NCBI GenBank assembly: GCA_947374535.1
Contig: CANCCJ010000038.1
Span: 1-21,963, forward strand
Length of the DNA: 21,963 nucleotides
Direction of reading: 5' to 3'
DNA from: Comamonadaceae bacterium
Lineage (GTDB): Bacteria; Pseudomonadota; Gammaproteobacteria; Burkholderiales; Burkholderiaceae
Both the position numbers and the translations under genes were made by a program. Each line of letters opens with the position of its first letter. Positions within the stretch are counted from its first letter, which is position 1. A model generated the notes under the pieces. That model saw only the letters and a program-made list of their open reading frames with translations, had not been told where the DNA came from and did not search any database. This document shows, piece by piece, positions 20,309-21,963 of the stretch.

Positions 20309-20973
20309 TCACACTCGCGCTCTCCAAAGGCCGCATCTTTGATGAAACCATGCCGCTGCTCAAAGCCGCAGGCATTGAGGTGCTCGAAGACCCAGAAAAA
20401 TCTCGCAAGCTCATTTTGCCGACCAACCACGCCAACGTGCGTGTGGTGCTGGTGCGTGCGTCGGATGTGCCAACGTATGTGCAATACGGCGGCGCTGATT
20501 TGGGCGTGACCGGGCTCGATACCCTCATTGAGCACGGCGGTGGTGTGGCGGGTGGCGTGGCCACCACGGGCCTGTACCAACCCCTCGATTTGCAAATCGC
20601 CAAATGCCGCATGAGCGTGGCGGTGCGCTCCGACTTCGACTACGCGGCGATGGTCAAACAAGGCGCACGCTTGAAAGTGGCGACCAAGTACACCACCATC
20701 GCGCGCGACTTCTTCGCCACCAAGGGCGTGCACGTCGATTTGGTCAAGCTCTATGGCTCCATGGAATTGGCTCCGCTCACCGGCTTGGCCGATGCCATCG
20801 TCGACTTGGTGTCGACCGGCAACACGCTCAAAGCCAACCACTTGGTAGAAGTCGAACGCATCATGGACATCAGCTCGCGCTTGGTGGTCAACCAAGCCGC
20901 GCTCAAAATGAAGCAGGCTGACATTCGCCGCATCATCGATGCTTTCTCTGCCGCTTTGTCGACTGGCAAATAA
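20305..20973 (+). CDS. hisG: ATP phosphoribosyltransferase HisG, short form
   Basis: A 222-residue enzyme that condenses ATP with PRPP in the first step of histidine synthesis. The family motif is in [20 protein letters not shown] (162-181). It lacks the roughly 80-residue C-terminal regulatory domain found in long HisG, so this is the HisG-S type, which normally needs HisZ as a regulatory partner. No hisZ is in this window. The ATG overlaps the murA stop (ATGA at 20305-20308), an intimate coupling between cell-wall and histidine genes that is common in Betaproteobacteria. hisD follows after 25 bases, so this is the start of the his operon. Confidence 0.95.
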   Translation: MITLALSKGRIFDETMPLLKAAGIEVLEDPEKSRKLILPTNHANVRVVLVRASDVPTYVQYGGADLGVTGLDTLIEHGGGVAGGVATTGLYQPLDLQIAKCRMSVAVRSDFDYAAMVKQGARLKVATKYTTIARDFFATKGVHVDLVKLYGSMELAPLTGLADAIVDLVSTGNTLKANHLVEVERIMDISSRLVVNQAALKMKQADIRRIIDAFSAALSTGK

Positions 20974-20998
20974 ACCTTTCACCACACACGTACACAAG

Positions 20999-21963
20999 AT
21001 GGCCAAACCGCTTCGTCTCTCGACCACCAGCCCCACCTTTGAAGCCGATTTCAAAGCGCGCCTGCATTGGTCTGCCGACACCGACGCGGCCATCGAGCAA
21101 CGCGTGGCCGACATCTTGGCCGACGTGCAACAGCGTGGCGACGCTGCTGTGCTGGAGTACACCGAGCGCTTTGACGGCCTGAAGGTCGACAGCATGGCCG
21201 CGTTGGAGTTGACGCAAAAAGAACTTAAAGCCGCGTTCGATGGCTTGCCCGCCGAACAACGCGACGCCTTGCAAGCCGCCGCTGCCCGCGTGCGCAGCTA
21301 CCACGAGGCGCAGAAAAAAGCCTCGGGCGAAAGCTGGACCTACCGCGATGCCGATGGCACGTTGTTGGGCCAAAAAGTCACGCCCCTCGACCGTGTGGGC
21401 ATCTACGTGCCCGGTGGCAAAGCCGCTTATCCATCCAGCGTGTTGATGAACGCCATTCCTGCGCACGTCGCGGGCGTGCAAGACATCATCATGGTGGTAC
21501 CCACACCGAAGGGTGAGAAAAACCCATTGGTGCTCGCCGCTGCCTATGTGGCCGGCGTGAGCCGCGCCTTCACCATTGGCGGTGCGCAAGCCGTGGCGGC
21601 TTTGGCCTATGGCACTGCCACGGTGCCAGCGGTGGACAAAATCACCGGCCCCGGCAACGCCTATGTGGCCGCTGCCAAGCGCCGCGTATTTGGCACGGTG
21701 GGCATCGACATGATTGCAGGTCCTAGCGAAATTTTGGTGTTGGCCGATGGCTCCACACCGGCTGACTGGGTGGCGATGGATTTGTTCAGCCAAGCCGAGC
21801 ACGACGAGTTGGCGCAAAGCGTGTTGCTCTGCCCCGATGCCGCGTACATCGACCGCGTGCAAGCCGAGATTGAACGCTTGCTGCCGCAAATGCCGCGCAA
21901 AGACATCATCGAAAAGTCCCTCAATGGCCGTGGTGTGCTCATCCACACCCGCAGCATGGAAGA
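20999..21963 (+). CDS. hisD: Histidinol dehydrogenase HisD (3' partial)
   Basis: The first 321 codons plus two bases of hisD; a complete protein would be about 430-440 residues. It catalyses the last two steps of histidine synthesis, oxidising histidinol to histidine with NAD+ and Zn2+. Visible motifs are [36 protein letters not shown] (214-220), [12 protein letters not shown] and DLFSQAEHD (261-269), where Q265 and H268 correspond to two of the zinc ligands. The catalytic Glu-His pair lies beyond the window end. The start codon at 20999 (ATGGCCAAACCG) is 25 bases after hisG; the upstream ribosome-binding site is weak. The frame is open to the window end with no defect. Confidence 0.95.
   Translation, partial: MAKPLRLSTTSPTFEADFKARLHWSADTDAAIEQRVADILADVQQRGDAAVLEYTERFDGLKVDSMAALELTQKELKAAFDGLPAEQRDALQAAAARVRSYHEAQKKASGESWTYRDADGTLLGQKVTPLDRVGIYVPGGKAAYPSSVLMNAIPAHVAGVQDIIMVVPTPKGEKNPLVLAAAYVAGVSRAFTIGGAQAVAALAYGTATVPAVDKITGPGNAYVAAAKRRVFGTVGIDMIAGPSEILVLADGSTPADWVAMDLFSQAEHDELAQSVLLCPDAAYIDRVQAEIERLLPQMPRKDIIEKSLNGRGVLIHTRSME

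Noticed and set aside
20933..21946. A 337-codon open frame on the minus strand opposite hisD
   Set aside because: It lies across the well-supported hisD coding region and the hisG end. Its translation is rich in His, Gly and Val with no recognisable motif, as expected for the antisense of a GC-rich gene.

Overview
The window looks like a stretch of core chromosome from a betaproteobacterium of the order Burkholderiales, most likely a Comamonadaceae-type organism. The reasons are the gene order (pilQ-aroK-aroB-dgt ... gltB-gltD-mlaFEDACB-ABC exporter-bolA-murA-hisG-hisD), the short-form HisG, mlaA sitting inside the mla operon, and the GC-rich coding sequence. The family assignment is inference. 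All genes I can support lie on the + strand and are packed tightly; no gene-free stretch exceeds about 170 bases. I see no tRNA, rRNA, CRISPR array or prophage.

Layout. (1) 3-1951: the C-terminal end of the type IV pilus secretin PilQ, then shikimate kinase (aroK) and 3-dehydroquinate synthase (aroB), two steps of the shikimate pathway. (2) 1952-2088: a small gap holding a large hairpin (21-bp perfect stem). (3) 2089-5905: a dGTPase-like HD hydrolase (dgt), an MFS transporter, a DUF1415 protein and a class I methyltransferase, spaced or overlapped like an operon. (4) 5904-6754: a single-gene REP-associated (Y1/HUH) transposase element bounded by imperfect inverted repeats, inserted between the methyltransferase stop codon and the gltB promoter. 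(5) 6758-13141: the glutamate synthase operon gltBD with a good sigma70-type promoter and an intrinsic terminator. (6) 13144-16980: mlaF-mlaE-mlaD-mlaA-mlaC-mlaB, a complete Mla pathway for retrograde phospholipid transport that keeps the outer membrane asymmetric. (7) 17067-18763: an ABC-2 exporter pair (YadG/YadH-like). (8) 18774-21963: a BolA/IbaG-like protein, murA (peptidoglycan precursor synthesis), hisG, and hisD cut by the window end.

The most notable item is a one-base deletion near codon 76 of gltB. The first 75 codons are in one frame and the remaining roughly 1,495 are in another; adding back one base restores an ordinary GltB of about 1,571 residues with its amidotransferase nucleophile, FMN site and iron-sulfur cysteines. 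It is either a sequencing or assembly error or a very recent loss-of-function mutation. Other points worth a second look are the aroB-dgt hairpin, which contains a 12-codon mini-ORF, the transposase element abutting the gltB promoter, and the gltBD terminator whose T-tract runs almost into the mlaF start codon. I did not find a convincing new multi-gene system; this is mostly well-understood housekeeping DNA with a few local oddities.
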